Origin: Adiantum capillus-veneris
Taxonomy: Eukaryota; Streptophyta; Polypodiopsida; Polypodiales; Pteridaceae
Length of the DNA stretch: 64,000 bases
Assembly (NCBI GenBank): GCA_014529385.2
Contig: CM043950.1
Location: forward strand, 152,274,945-152,338,944
Direction of reading: 5' to 3'
This document shows, piece by piece, positions 23,152 through 35,014 of the stretch (the stretch's first letter is position 1; every line of letters starts with the position of its first letter). The position numbers were made by a program, and so were the translations under genes. A model generated the notes under the pieces. The model was not told the origin of the DNA. It did not search any database and saw only the letters and a list, made by a program, of their open reading frames with translations.

Positions 23152-23228
23152 GCCCATCTCTATACTCCCTATTTAATTTTTAGAGTATATGTTTTTCGGA
23201 AAAAATCTTGAATTTAGGTAATTGCAAT

Positions 23229-23645
23229 CTACATGTGTGTAGGAAAATTGGGATGATCGAGGCCCTTCCAACGGCCCCAAATGTAAGCAACAACTGAAGA
23301 ACAATCTCCCTTGCCCTTGCACCAAGTGCAAAGGGTCAATCCCTCGCTTGAGGTGCATTGCCTTGGAGCATGTGGAGAACAAGGGGCTTTGGATCCCTCA
23401 AAAAATAGCTCACGTAGATAGGAGCACCACCCCCTTGCTTTAGGATGCTCCCCATTGGTCCATGTTTTGTGGTGCTTTGGCACGGAAAGCTGAAAGACAA
23501 CATCAAGAGCTATTGAGCGAAGGCATGTCCTTGAATGCACACAATAAAATAATTTATAGATAGTGACCCCCACGAGGAAAATTTCCACACTCAATACGAA
23601 GGATTTGGGCTTACATTTGGAGGAACAACCTTGACATAGTTCCAA
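23229..23645 (-). CDS. Hypothetical 138-codon ORF
   Basis: Starts MELCQGCSSKCKPKS and ends WGRWKGLDHPNFPTHM. It is Cys- and Trp-containing with no transmembrane segment and no family I recognise. It lies just left of element C, outside its target duplication, with no partner gene. It may be chance or part of an older repeat. No promoter was recognised. Confidence 0.2.
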   Translation of the reverse strand: MELCQGCSSKCKPKSFVLSVEIFLVGVTIYKLFYCVHSRTCLRSIALDVVFQLSVPKHHKTWTNGEHPKARGWCSYLRELFFEGSKAPCSPHAPRQCTSSEGLTLCTWCKGKGDCSSVVAYIWGRWKGLDHPNFPTHM

Positions 23646-23722
23646 CCTTTGAATAGAGAAGAATGTCCAAACATAGAGTAACTTTTATGTGAATTCACTA
23701 AAGAGTTCTCCAAAAGGGGAAT

Positions 23723-25544
23723 TGTAATGGGAATGGCCTATGAACTTAGAGAATAGCGGAATTTAGAGTGAGCAATTTTGAGAGCATAGAGGGTGAACTT
23801 AATTGTTAGTAGCAACTCTATCATAACACTTAATTAACTAGGCATGAACAATACTTTTACAAGAGAGAGAGTGTAGAGAATATGACAACAGTTCAGGACC
23901 GGATTTATGTGGAGCCGGTCCCCCCTCCAAAAGGCATTTGTATTATAGATTCTCTCATTAAGAGAGACTTGGTACAATACAATCTTTGTGTTCCTTGAGA
24001 CCTCCTTGGCAATATGGAGATGGAAGGTTCACACACCAAGCTTTTGCATAATTTCAACAATCAATCTTAGCTTGAAAACAATCAAGACTTGTGAACATCA
24101 CTAATCTTTGTGTTCCCTAAATCATTTGAGTGCATGAAGATGTATACTTTTATGCATCAACTTGTGCTTAAAGAAATAATTAATCTACCTTGCAATACAA
24201 TTAATCTACTTGCATTAAGTAATTAATCTACTTGCAATAAACCATTAGCCTTCTTTCAATAAGCATAACATGCACTTGTAGAAAGCATTAACTATCCCAA
24301 GCCTCAGTCCCAAGACCTCAAACACCTTCGAAGGTGGAGAGAGCTAGCAGGGAATGAGGGTAGGGAAGAGGAAGAAGAAACATTTCGTAGGAGAAAGAAT
24401 TAGTTCCTCACTTATCATACTCTTGTTGCTAGCATACATAATAGCATAGTAATGAAGAAGAAGGAGATGACAAGCTCAAGCATTGAAGCATGGCTCTTGG
24501 TTGGATTTGCACTCCATAGCCAAGAGTGTTGGTGTAGGCTCTCAACCTCTACTTGCTTGGAGAGGGAGCTCTTGCACTTTGCATAGCACACAATGAGAGT
24601 GTTTGTGAGTGAGTATACCCCTCAAGCAAGCCCCTAGCTAGCTTGGGTCGACCCCCCCTTGTATCTCATGCTTGAAGCTCATTGGACCCTCCCAGCCCTA
24701 GCCAATTATGAGCAGGAGGCATTACAAGCAGTAGGGGTAGCCTTGAGGCAAGTTTCCCCCTTTCCTTTTTGAGAGAGAGGGCTAGATAAATGCTAAAACA
24801 ATTAGATAATTCATGTAATTTATCATTGGACCCCTTTGAAGCTTAGCCAATAGGCTTCAAGCAACACATGAAGGTAACATGGGTAGGGGCCTGACATGTG
24901 TCCTTGCTGCCTCTTCAAGTTGGGGCTTCCCTTGTGTGTGTGAGTGGGTGTTCTCTTTCTAGCCCCTAGAAAAAGGGCTCTCCCCCCCTCTTGTAGGAAT
25001 GCTTTTGACTTTAGGTGATCAAGCACCTTACTCACCAAGCATGACAAAGCACTTGAACTAGGGGGTGTTCCCACAAGCATCTCAGGCAAGCTTCTCAAGG
25101 CACCTCAAGTACCTTAATCATGCAGCAAGTCAAGCACCTCAAGCATGGAGCCAGTCAAGCACCTCAAGCATCTTAATCAAGCACCTCAAGCATGAAAAAC
25201 ACCTCAAGCACGACAAGCACCTCAAGCAGGACAAGCACCTCAAGCTTGGGCCGGGTTCCCACCTCAAGCTCAGCCCTAGCTTACCTAAGGTCAAAGGACT
25301 TTTACACACATTTATTGGAGGTCTTCAATGAAGCTAACCCTAAGGTCTTATGCTCCATTGGTTAGCCTTGCTCTTTGATAGACCATCTCTCATTTGGGCC
25401 CCTTAACCATTGGCCCCGTGTTGAGATAGATCTATAAGCACATGTCTATATCTTAACCCTTGTTCCCGTGTATTCTCCCACATTAAGTGATCAGTTTAAT
25501 ATGAGAAAATCATCTGGGTTGGATAGATATTAATTTTTATGACA
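23723..25544 (-). repeat. 3' LTR of C, 1822 bp
   Basis: Near-identical partner of 31241-33055. Indels relative to it are loss of a short tctagaga-like word near 23868 and an extra cctcagtcccaag near 24300. It contains the CACCTCAAG minisatellite. Confidence 0.95.
25078..25262. repeat. CACCTCAAG minisatellite in C LTR
   Basis: The word caagcacctcaagca recurs about nine times with 12- to 30-bp spacing. The same array is in the other LTR at about 32585-32772. Frames through it (LKHLKHDKHLKQ) are repeat artefacts. Confidence 0.9.
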
Positions 25545-26849
25545 TTACCTCTCTCTTGAAATCATAGTCGTCCTCGACTATGAGGTAGAGATGGTAAAGT
25601 CTCACCCATTAGTCCATTGGTCTTAGCGGGTAGAGGATCCATTTTTACCCTACGACATCATTCCAGAGTGGATGACTAATCCACTTGGTGCTTGAGAGAC
25701 ATTGTCTGCTGCAAGCATGTCTGCTCTTTTTAGTCCATATCATACTTCCAAAGTAGAGTGACAAGGTCTACTTGGTGTTTGGGAGACGTAGTCACCACAA
25801 ACATGATCCTAAGTATGCATACTTTAAAATTTGTGCACAAAACATAAAAAGAGAGTCCTATAAGACAAAAACATTGATCATTTAAAATGCATTTCTTTTA
25901 CATTTGCTTACTCTTTTGTGTCATTGTAAGCATCATTAACAAGGTTCATATTATCCTTAAGCCATGTTCTTTGCATGCATTTAGCATCTTTGAAAGGATA
26001 ATTAAATAAGATACTGTCAGTAATCTTACCATTTCTTAATACCTTGTCTTCTTGTGGAAGGATGAACTTGGGTTGGAGCTCCTCTGCTTCATCCTCAATC
26101 TGTGGCGGGTCTTCATTTGTGTGTAATTTGCCTTAGATGAGCCTTGGGAAAGTTTAGTAAGACCCAACTTTAAAAAAAATAAAAAATTATAATAAGGATA
26201 AGGCTCTTTTGTGCCTAACGGCAGGAGCCTCTTTTGCCTAGGTAATAAATGGATATAGCCTGTTTAATCTTGTAAAAAAATATATATATATATTTTTTAA
26301 TCTCGGCTATACTCTTTTGCAATGAAGATCTTCCCAGGTATCTTAAGCTACAAGGGACTTTTGGATCTTCCGTCTTTAGCCTCGAAAGGTAGTTTCTCCT
26401 TAGAAGTATGTTCACGTTATTAGAGACATACTATTGTTAAGATAAGTACTTCTCTCAATTTGAGCATTGATCTACTTCGAATCACAGGCTTTTAGTAGAT
26501 CAAGGATCATTAGTTTTGTAACTTTGCTTTTGGCCATCCGTTGGAATAGTAGGCCGACATAAGAGGATTACTCTAATTCTGATAGAGATTAAAATTAGTG
26601 GTCATAGTAGGATTTCTATTCGACACAATTGGATGTTGGCAAGCCATGGTCCTTTTTTCATACTTCATCTTTTAGTATACCATACATTTTGAAACATTCT
26701 CTTGTATGTTATTGTTTCTTGGTAAGACAATACAAGTATGCTTTTACTCCTAGCAGAGTAAATTCAAATTTCTCTTTGCCCCGCATATGGAAGGAGCATG
26801 GGAAGTAAGGAAGATATAGCCTATGGAGGTATGGAAGATAACCATCCTT
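25545..26849 (-). pseudogene. C pol 3' remnant with chromodomain-like tail
   Basis: Mostly unreadable. At about 25910-26110 a minus-strand frame reads AEELQPKFILPQEDKVLRNG, then RTWLKDNMNLVNDA. This has the spacing of a chromovirus tail (IL....K.LR......TW). No integrase D,D-E core is recognisable between here and RNase H. The assignment is tentative. Confidence 0.4.
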
Positions 26850-27371
26850 TTACGTCAGTGGTTCTTTTTCTTCCATTTGTAAGGCTATTATCATATCCCT
26901 AAATCCTGGGTTAGGAGCATATTTAACTATCATAAAACATAGCTCATTGTAAGTTGCTATTGATATCCTATCTACCCTTGGCCATCGGGAAAGTGCATCG
27001 GCTACATGATTGTGCTTGCCAGCAATGTGAGCAAAGTAGAATTTAAATTGCAAAAAGAAATTTTCCTACCTCATTTGATTGTCCGAGAGCTTGGTTTGCA
27101 TTATGAATGGAGTCCGCAAGAAGTAATTCCATGTGTCTAGAGCATTTAAAACAGCTCATAGGTCCTTTTGTATAAGACCAACATTCGCTCATTGGAGTTG
27201 AGTCTTTGAATCTCGTATGCTATGGTATTCCCTTCTTGAAGCAAAGTTTTGCTCAAAGGCAATCATCCAGGCATTACATTGGACCTCTAATAGCTCTGAG
27301 AGATCCCATAAGTTGAGAAAAAAGTTTCTCTTTAAACTTTTTAGAAATATTTTTCTCTCTTTGCGGTCCAT
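26850..27371 (-). pseudogene. C RNase H remnant
   Basis: FEQNFASRREYHSIRDSKTQ (27189-27260) corresponds to the Y.S..ER.Y...D.E block of RNase H. The tail reads FKFYFAHIAGKHNHVADALS (26990-27050) and includes the VADALSR signature. The centre is lost to frameshifts. The order relative to RT and gag fits a Ty3/gypsy pol on the minus strand. Confidence 0.75.
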
Positions 27372-27860
27372 GTATACTTAACGTTCTTTTTTGTTAAGTC
27401 ATGTATTGGACCTGCTATAAGCATGGATTTTTCTTATGAAGCATCTCTAGTATGCACTCATACCTTTAGAGATTTGCAACTCATGTAGATTCCTTGGATT
27501 AGGCCATCTTTTATTACCTCTACTTTTTGTGGATCCATAGAAATACCACCTTTAGAGATAATGTGACCTAATTATTGAATCTCTTTCGAAACTTATCAGT
27601 CCATGTTATTGCCTTTTCGAACTCCTCTTGTGGATTTTGTAAAGCTCAATAAGGAGGCTTATTAGGCAGTGAGCTTCATGGTAAAAGCTCCATTGTATGG
27701 CCATTGTCCCCTCATTGTGGAGATAGCTCACGGGGATATCATCAATAAAAACATTTTGGAATCCATTTAGGAATTTAGACAATTCTAATTCCTCTTGATT
27801 CCCGTTTTTTTTTTAAATTTAGTAATATTGTTACTGGTTGAAACATTTAATTCATTTACA
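27372..27860 (-). pseudogene. C reverse transcriptase remnant
   Basis: Minus strand contains LNGFQNVFIDDIPVSYLH, with the F-I-D-D catalytic motif at 27735-27752, and further down a connection-like KYTWTAKREKYF. The RT entry, fingers and protease are absent between this point and the gag zinc knuckle at 28083. That implies a large internal deletion predating or accompanying mobilisation. Confidence 0.7.
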
Positions 27861-28019
27861 GACTTTCCAACAAAAATCATGTATATGAAAATATAAATTT
27901 TCATTAACTTGTGAAAGCATGCATATTTACAAGGAATAGGATACTACCCGACTCATAAACATGTATGTACATATCTCCTAGCATAGGAAAAACAAAAGCC
28001 TTTTTCTATAAGCATCCTC

Positions 28020-29486
28020 TTTTGGAGTTTCCAACATAGAAACTCAAGGTGGCTTGTTGCGTGCATTTCTTTGGGGACAAGCACCATAGACATGCCCTTG
28101 TTGTCCACACTTTTAGCATTTGTTATCCTTACGATAACACTCTAGCTCTATTGCAGAGAGTTTATTCTTACCTTTATAGACTCCTTTATCCTTAACTTTG
28201 TTATCGGTGTTGCTAGAGTTGCCTTTGGAGGAAGTTTGAGCATTAGTCCTCCCTCTAGGCTCATTTTGGTCCTTCACTTCCATGGGTTTAGAGTTTTTCT
28301 TAGCCCCTTGTTGGGAATCGATTTGAGAGGCGACCATAGTATGGTGTATGACCGCCGATATGGTACTAGGCCTTTGTGAGTTAATATACTCGGCCTTCTC
28401 TTCAAAAATACCTGCACATAATTGTTGCTCTTGCTCCCCAAAGTCTATCTTTTTGTAGATAGTGGCTTTGAAAAATAAATCCCAAAACTTATCTACATAC
28501 TTTTGGATAGACTCGTAGGGAGAGAGTTTCATGTTTTGCCATTCTGTGAGGACATTTTCTTGAGAGTTGCTTGCCAGAAACTGTTTTATGATGGAGGCTC
28601 TTAAAGCCTTCCATGTATTTGGAGCTTTTCTTTGGGCTTGTAGGCTATCCCACCATTGTCAAGCGGAACTTTGGTAATGCATAGATACTTGATGCAGTTT
28701 AGAGGACTCTATGAAGCCCTCATCACCAAAGGCCGCATCAAGCTGTTGGATGAAGGCCAAGACCTTGTCCATAGCACCAAAGGTGCCAGCATAGGCAAGG
28801 AAAGTGGTGTTCTTCCCTCCCTCTTTGAAATTCTTTAGCTTCTTGGACCTTCTCCATACCGGATAGAAATTGCGATGGCCTTTCCTCTTGGGCTCTTTGA
28901 GAGAAGAGCCTCTACCTTCATTGGAATATGAGGAAGTTGATGAAGATGGAGAAGAGGGTGACCTCTTTCTCTCCTTTTCCTTTATTTGGTACCTCTCTTC
29001 CCTTTTGTGATAACGAGGAGGAGGACTTTGCAGTGATCTTTCCCTCTTGGGGAAAGTTGGAGATCGTTGAGGCTGCCGTCTTCTTGGAGCCATATCTTTG
29101 GAAGTATTGGAAGACTCACTTCCTTCTCCTCCTCTTGGTGAAGGCTCTAAAGTAGAGACTTTATCTTTCTTCTTGGATGGAGGTAAGCCCGCTAGTAAAC
29201 ATTTAAGCGCTTCGTATGGGTTCTCCTCTTCTCTCACCGTAGAGAGCCCTCTCTTGGAAATATCATGAGGAGACTTCTCAGGTGCTCTCTCTTTTGGGAG
29301 AGTTTGGAGAATCCCATAACTATGAAGTTGTTGGAAAACTTCGCCTTGTAGGAATGGGTTTGCCATAGCTTGTTGCAGCTTAGAAACAAGACATTTGATA
29401 AGCATGGGAGCATCATCATTAGCACTTTCATGTGCAAAATCAAAGTTATCAAATTTCATTCTACTCTCTTGATTATTGTCAGCCAT
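28020..29486 (-). pseudogene. C Gag with zinc knuckle, stop-interrupted
   Basis: Start chosen at Met 29486 (MADNNQESRMKFDNF), nine bases from the T2 insertion. There is a long basic, Arg/Ser-rich middle (GRGSSLKEPKRKGHRNFYPV) and a capsid-like region (NTTFLAYAGTFGAMDKVLAF, then after one stop at 28659 QWWDSLQAQRKAPNTWKALR). A CCHC knuckle lies at about 28083-28125 (KCGQQGHVYGACPQ), where the second residue of the motif is a stop codon. The frame is otherwise uninterrupted for about 450 codons. That is unusually intact beside the wrecked pol. Confidence 0.82.
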
Positions 29487-29491
29487 GTTAA

Positions 29492-30827
29492 CACTAGGTT
29501 GGTAATGGGACACTTTTATGTCCTGGGACACTTTTATGTCCTGTTAAGTGACCATTTTCCTTGAATTATGTCAAGAGTTTCAAAATGGATTTTGAGGTGC
29601 TATCTATCTAGAAAGTTGTCTTGTGAGCTGAAAAAAACTCGACATTTTTTTGGAATATCAATTCCATCTTTAACCTTGTCCTTGCACAACATTTCACAAC
29701 CTAAACTGTGTGAAAAAACGGGTCCTGTTTTTGGCTTTTTTCAACTTTTTACAACTATACCACTCTAGAATTCATTTTTGTGAGGTCTATAATGCTAGAG
29801 AACTATCTTTAGTAGTCCTCAACATGTCCTGATGCTTCTAGGGAGAAATAAACATTAAAGTTGTAAGTTATGACCAAATTACAAAAATTGTCAAATCCTG
29901 TTTTTTAGCCAATTTTAGCTCTTCTATGATTTTTTTGGTGGATTTCATGATATCCAAATGCATTTTTGATTTTCTATGTCACATATTGTATCATAAAGCT
30001 AATATTCCTTGAGTTTTGGGGCACCTAATACCCTATTTTTCATAGTACACAACGATGGTTGATTTTTTCAATTATAGAAGAAAATGAAACATTCTAGTAT
30101 ATCAAGTATAGCTTTTTCAATATTGTTAGTTTCTTGTGACAACTACATGCATTTTGTAGGTAGTAACCATATCTAGTCATAAGGATAAAATTTGGCTAGA
30201 TATTGAATAGTTTCTATGGGATTCTACAACTCATAATGTTGAACCCAGTTTTTTCATGTTTGTATTTAGCACTTCATCTTTGTCCCCAAGATTCCCCTTG
30301 GTAAGAGATGTATTATTCTTTTGACATGCTACATGGCTCCTTATGAACATAAAGGAAAATAGGGAACTAAGAAAACATGCATATATTATTTGTATTGTGC
30401 GTGGCTATAGAAACTTTGATGATAGGTTTGCAGAATGGTAAAAATTCAACTTTTTTGTACCTATTTATTTTGGCAAAACAAAAAATAGTGAGTGAGAAGC
30501 AATCATATGTTCTGATCACCGACCCATTGAAGTTAACTAGGGAATTTATCTCAAGTCCTACAAAAATCCCTAATCTTATTTTTATGCAACAAAACGTAAG
30601 AAATTACTATTTTGATGAAAATGCACTGGTCCATCAACTTTGGAGGCTTGGTGTGACCAAAAGATGAGAAATTTTACAAGTTTCTTATTTTTTCCATGTG
30701 TAGTATGCCTTGAACTATAACCTCATGAAAGGATTTTACAAAATGAGTGGATCTACTATGGTTTTGGAAGTTTTTTTCAAAACCTTGAAAGGACACTTTT
30801 ATGTCATGTTAGGTTACCAACCTAGTG
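29492..30827 (-). mobile_element. TIR element T2, second TTAA-flanked copy
   Basis: A 1336-bp relative of T1 in opposite orientation, with the same CACTAGGTTGGTAA ends. TTAA lies at 29488-29491 and 30828-30831. Near its left end an 18-bp unit (gggacacttttatgtcct) is duplicated; T1 has it once. It has no transposase. It sits in the leader of element C, two bases from the gag start codon counting its TTAA. Confidence 0.92.
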
Positions 30828-30831
30828 TTAA

Positions 30832-31221
30832 CAAAATTTATGTATGTACTTAGTGTATGCTTTGGCAATTCAAAACCTTAGTTGCCACTCCTCTTAGCCT
30901 TTGAAAATCGGCTCTTAAGTATCTACACCCACGGCTCAAAGTGGTTAATTATAGAGAGTAGAGGAGTAGGTGTAACAAAGCAGAACTGCCAAGAGCTAGC
31001 TCCTTTCGGACTTCTTATGGCTCAATAATGGTAAAGACGTAGGCAAGTCTAAAAAGACTCCATTATTAAGTCCAAAGCTCCCGAGGTGTGCACCATCCCC
31101 CACATAGTGGGCTTAACAAAACCGATATTAGATCCCAGTTCCACTTACCCTATTATAATTAATAACATCAACCATTTATAGGCTACTTAAGGGCCCCTCT
31201 TCTTAAGCAAGAAAAGAGAAA
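30832..31221 (-). other. C leader between primer site and T2
   Basis: No coding signal. It contains the untranslated leader of C up to the primer binding site. The region includes a plus-strand purine/pyrimidine mixed stretch without repeats. Confidence 0.5.
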
Positions 31222-31240
31222 CCAAATGCTCTGATACCAA
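31222..31240 (-). promoter_or_regulatory. Primer binding site of C (initiator Met tRNA)
   Basis: Immediately inside the 5' LTR the minus strand reads TTGGTATCAGAGCATTTGG, an exact match to the plant initiator-Met primer core TGGTATCAGAGC. Confidence 0.95.
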
Positions 31241-33055
31241 TGTAATGGGAATGGCCTATGAACTTAGAGAATAGCGGAATTTAGAGTGAGCAATTTTGAG
31301 AGCATAGAGGGTGAACTTAATTGGTAGTAGCAACTCTATCATAACACTTAATTAACTAGGCATGAACAATACTTTTACAAGAGAGATCTAGAGAGTGTAG
31401 AGAATATGACAACAGTTGAGGACCGGATTTATGTGGAGCCAGTCCCCCCTCCAAAAGGCATTTGTATTATAGATTCTCTCATTAAGAGAGACTTGGTACA
31501 ATACAATCTTTGTGTTCCTTGAGACCTCCTTGGCAATATGGAGATGGAAGGTTCACACACCAAGCTTTTGCATAATTTCAACAATCAATCTTAGCTTGAA
31601 AACAATCAAGACTTGTGAACATCACTAATCTTTGTGTTCCATAAATCATTTGAGTGCATGAAGATGTATACTTTTATGCATCAACTTGTGCTTAAAGCAA
31701 TAATTAATCTACCTTGCAATACAATTAATCTACTTGCATTAAGTAATTAATCTACTTGCAATAAACCATTAGCCTTCTTTCAATAAGCATAACATGCACT
31801 TGTAGAAAGCATTAACTATCCCAAGACCTCAAACACCTTCGAAGGTGGAGAGAGCTAGCAGGGAATGAGGGTAGGGAAGAGGAAGAAGAAACATTTCGTA
31901 GGAGAAAGAATTAGTTCCTCACTTATCATACTCTTGTTGCTAGCATACATAATAGCATATTAATGAAGAAGAAGGAGATGACAAGCTCAAGCATTGAAGC
32001 ATGGCTCTTGGTTGGATTTGCACTCCATAGCCAAGAGTGTTGGTGTAGGCTCTCAACCTCTACTTGCTTGGAGAGGGAGCTCTTGCACTTTGCATAGCAC
32101 ACAATGAGAGTGTTTGTGAGTGAGTATACCCCTCAAGCAAGCCCCTAGCTAGCTTGGGTCGACCCCCCCTTGTATCTCATGCTTGAAGCTCATTGGACCC
32201 TCCCAGCCCTAGCCAATTATGAGCAGGAGGCATTACAAGCAGTAGGGGTAGCCTTGAGGCAAGTTTCCCCCTTTCCTTTTTGAGAGAGAGGGCTAGATAA
32301 ATGCTAAAACAATTAGATAATTCATGTAATTTATCATTGGACCCCTTTGAAGCTTAGCCAATAGGCTTCAAGCAACACATGAAGGTAACATGGGTAGGGG
32401 CCTGACATGTGTCCTTGCTGCCTCTTCAAGTTGGGGCTTCCCTTGTGTGTGTGAGTGGGTGTTCTCTTTCTAGCCCCTAGGAAAAGGGCTCGCCCCCCCT
32501 CTTGTAGGAATGCTTTTGACTTTAGGTGATCAAGCACCTTACTCACCAAGCATGACAAAGCACTTGAACTAGGGGGTGTTCCCACAAGCATCTCAGGCAA
32601 GCTTCTCAAGGCACCTCAAGTACCTTAATCATGCAGCAAGTCAAGCACCTCAAGCATGGAGCCAGTCAAGCACCTCAAGCATCTTAATCAAGCACCTCAA
32701 GCATGAAAAACACCTCAAGCACGACAAGCACCTCAAGCAGGACAAGCACCTCAAGCTTGGGCCGGGTTCCCACCTCAAGCTCAGCCCTAGCTTACCTAAG
32801 GTCAAAGGACTTTTACACACATTTATTGGAGGTCTTCAATGAAGCTAACCCTAAGGTCTTATGCTCCATTGGTTAGCCTTGCTCTTTGATAGACCATCTC
32901 TCATTTGGGCCCCTTAACCATTGGCCCCGTGTTGAGATAGATCTATAAGCACATGTCTATATCTTAACCCTTGTTCCTGTGTATTCTCCCACATTAAGTG
33001 ATCAGTTTAATATGAGAAAATCATCTGGGTTGGATAGATATTAATTTTTATGACA
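31241..33055 (-). repeat. 5' LTR of C, 1815 bp
   Basis: Partner of 23723-25544. Carries the same minisatellite at about 32585-32772. Ends tgaca followed by the GGAAT target duplicate. Confidence 0.95.
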
Positions 33056-33060
33056 GGAAT

Positions 33061-34715
33061 CAAACATCGTACCATGATCCAAATCTAAGCTTTCAAACAA
33101 AAAGAGAATGAAAAAGCGAAGAAAGCATTAGGGAAAGTTTGGACTCAAATTTGGTCCTTTTAGCGCTAGAGAGAGAATGCAACGTAGCGAATGGATAGCG
33201 GGCCACCGTAACGGTAGCTGGGATTTTCCTTGTTTTTATCTCAAATTTCAACATTTTCAAGAAATAATTTTTAGTTGCAGAGAAAAATTTAACTCTAATA
33301 TACATTGTGATTTTCTTGAATCTTTCTTGTCGGGACAGAATATAGGACAAATGTACCATAACTCGCACTCAATGTAGTTGTGTGCACTTTTTTGATAGAG
33401 AGACTTCATAGTATTCCTGCTCATTCTCATTCATTTGCGCTCAACTAGCTATTCTGCTCGCATTTGACTGTATTGTGTTTGCACTTAGAAACAATTCCCC
33501 TCTCACATCTGTGCTATGCATCTTTCCATAGAAGAATCACTAATGGAGAACAGAAGACCTCGACGACCATCCTCAAGTATTAAGTATGTCAAAATTTTCA
33601 ACAGCTTCGATTCGGACAACAGTCGATGTCTTTCGACCACCATTACAGATGAAAGCTGGGCTCTCTTGTAGACGAGGAAGAGAAAGCACACGGGCAACGA
33701 GTTTGTGAATAGTTATAAAGGTGGGATGAAAAAATTTCGGTTGCCACAAATGGGCAAAACAATCAAAGAGGTTCTCATTGAGCATGCATATATGCACTCA
33801 GACTTGCATCCACGAATAACACCAACAAGATTTCCAACAAACCGACTAAATTGTAATCTTTCTTACATCCACAATAGACTTTACTCTTCACTCGTGTATT
33901 GTGTGTTTAACTTGCCAGTTACAGATATTTATCCTTCCGACAAAGAAGACTGACAGTCGTTGGATTGCATTATTGACATTTTTGATACATTATATACAAA
34001 TGTGGGAGAGCTAATCTATAACACTAGCACTAGAAGAGCGTTGGTTGAAAGGGGGGTTTTCTTCTTTGACCATTTTTATCATGCTCCACGTTCTGCAATT
34101 GGCTTTGGCAGTCTAGAATATCTTCCGGTTCCTTCCAAGGATAGTCCAGAGTGGCTAGTCCCTTCATTTGAAACCTCTAAGTGTTTCAAACTAGAGATCC
34201 ATTAGAAAATACAAAAGTGCTTAAGACTAAATATTGCGAGTTGACTGGTACATGGTTCAATCTTCATGCCCATGCATGTGTTCATATACTTTTTCCATGA
34301 TAAAGAGATTAGGAAGATTGGAACTATGCTACTTTGCAAGACAAAGAAATGCCTCAATTTTTTGGATGAATCTTGGGATGTCCATGATTTGCATGATAGA
34401 TTATCAAAATTTCATAGCTTCCTTCCACTACATAAGGAGGCATTGAGTGAATGGTCATCTAGTAGCTTTGGACCAAGATTTATGATTTGCTAAGTGTTCT
34501 TAGCATTCGAGGCAATGTGACACTACAACAAGTGCCCGAGGGTTTGGAGAACAAGGTTGACCTCAGCCTCTGCCTCCAAATTTTTCTTCCCTGTGCAACA
34601 TGCGGAAGGTAGTATGTTTTTTTTGTAAACGTTAATGTTGTGTTAGTTATTTCCCTACCCGTTATCATCACAAAATATTGGTCTAATGTAATTGTTCAAT
34701 TAATTGTTGTACAGG
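33061..34715 (+). pseudogene. Unrecognised decayed gene, plus strand
   Basis: A chain of plus-strand frames in a row looks protein-like. 33705-33953 has KKFRLPQMGKTIKEVLIEHA and NRLNCNLSYIHNRLYSSLVY. 33960-34205 has YNTSTRRALVERGVFFFDHF and GFGSLEYLPVPSKDSPEWLV. 34266-34493 has ESWDVHDLHDRLSKFHSFLP. A possible intron (ggaag/gtagta to tgtacag, about 34611-34714) follows. I do not recognise the family. The codons separating the frames are single stops, so this is probably a recently broken gene or transposon protein. It lies between element C and the Ulp1-like remnant, which is on the other strand. Confidence 0.35.
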
Positions 34716-35014
34716 TGCCTTAGAGAAAGGAGAAGAAGACATTGTGCACAGAGATAAAGGATGACCAATTGTTTCTAGTGCAATGAAACTCTTGATTGAA
34801 GAAGGTGGCTCACAGAGTATATCAATGGATCTAAACTGCGAATATCAAACAAAATTGTTGACAACAAGCTTGCAATCTATATTTATGTAGAAATGCATTG
34901 TAAGGAATTTCTTGCAACAATTATCTTTTCACAATTGACTCAAGTTGTCTTTACATTGGGTTTAATAATGTACATTGTAATGTCCATTTAAATCCATTGA
35001 TTAGTAGATCTCAT
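34716..35014. other. No recognised gene
   Basis: AT-rich spacer between the plus-strand decayed gene and the minus-strand Ulp1-like remnant. Possible 3' ends from both sides; no clear signal. Confidence 0.4.

Larger units (their letters stand above)
23723..33055 (-). mobile_element. LTR element C, young and non-autonomous
   Basis: The LTRs 23723-25544 and 31241-33055 start tgtaatggg and end tgaca. The 5-bp target duplication GGAAT is perfect (23718-23722 and 33056-33060). An initiator-Met primer site abuts the right LTR, and a purine run (aagagagaggtaa in minus orientation) abuts the left one. The interior holds a stop-bearing gag and shredded RT, RNase H and chromodomain-like remnants, with no recognisable protease or integrase core. 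By eye the LTRs differ at about nine bases plus two indels (about 0.5%). Confidence 0.95.

Noticed and set aside
24823-25098. 91-codon minus-strand frame in C's LTR, repeated at 32334-32609
   Set aside because: Present in both LTRs only by copying; low-complexity, no start context or family.
25065-25331. 88-codon frame with LKHLKHDKHLKQ repeats, and its twin at 32576-32842
   Set aside because: The frame is the minisatellite read as codons; it is identical in both LTRs because LTRs are copies, not because of selection.
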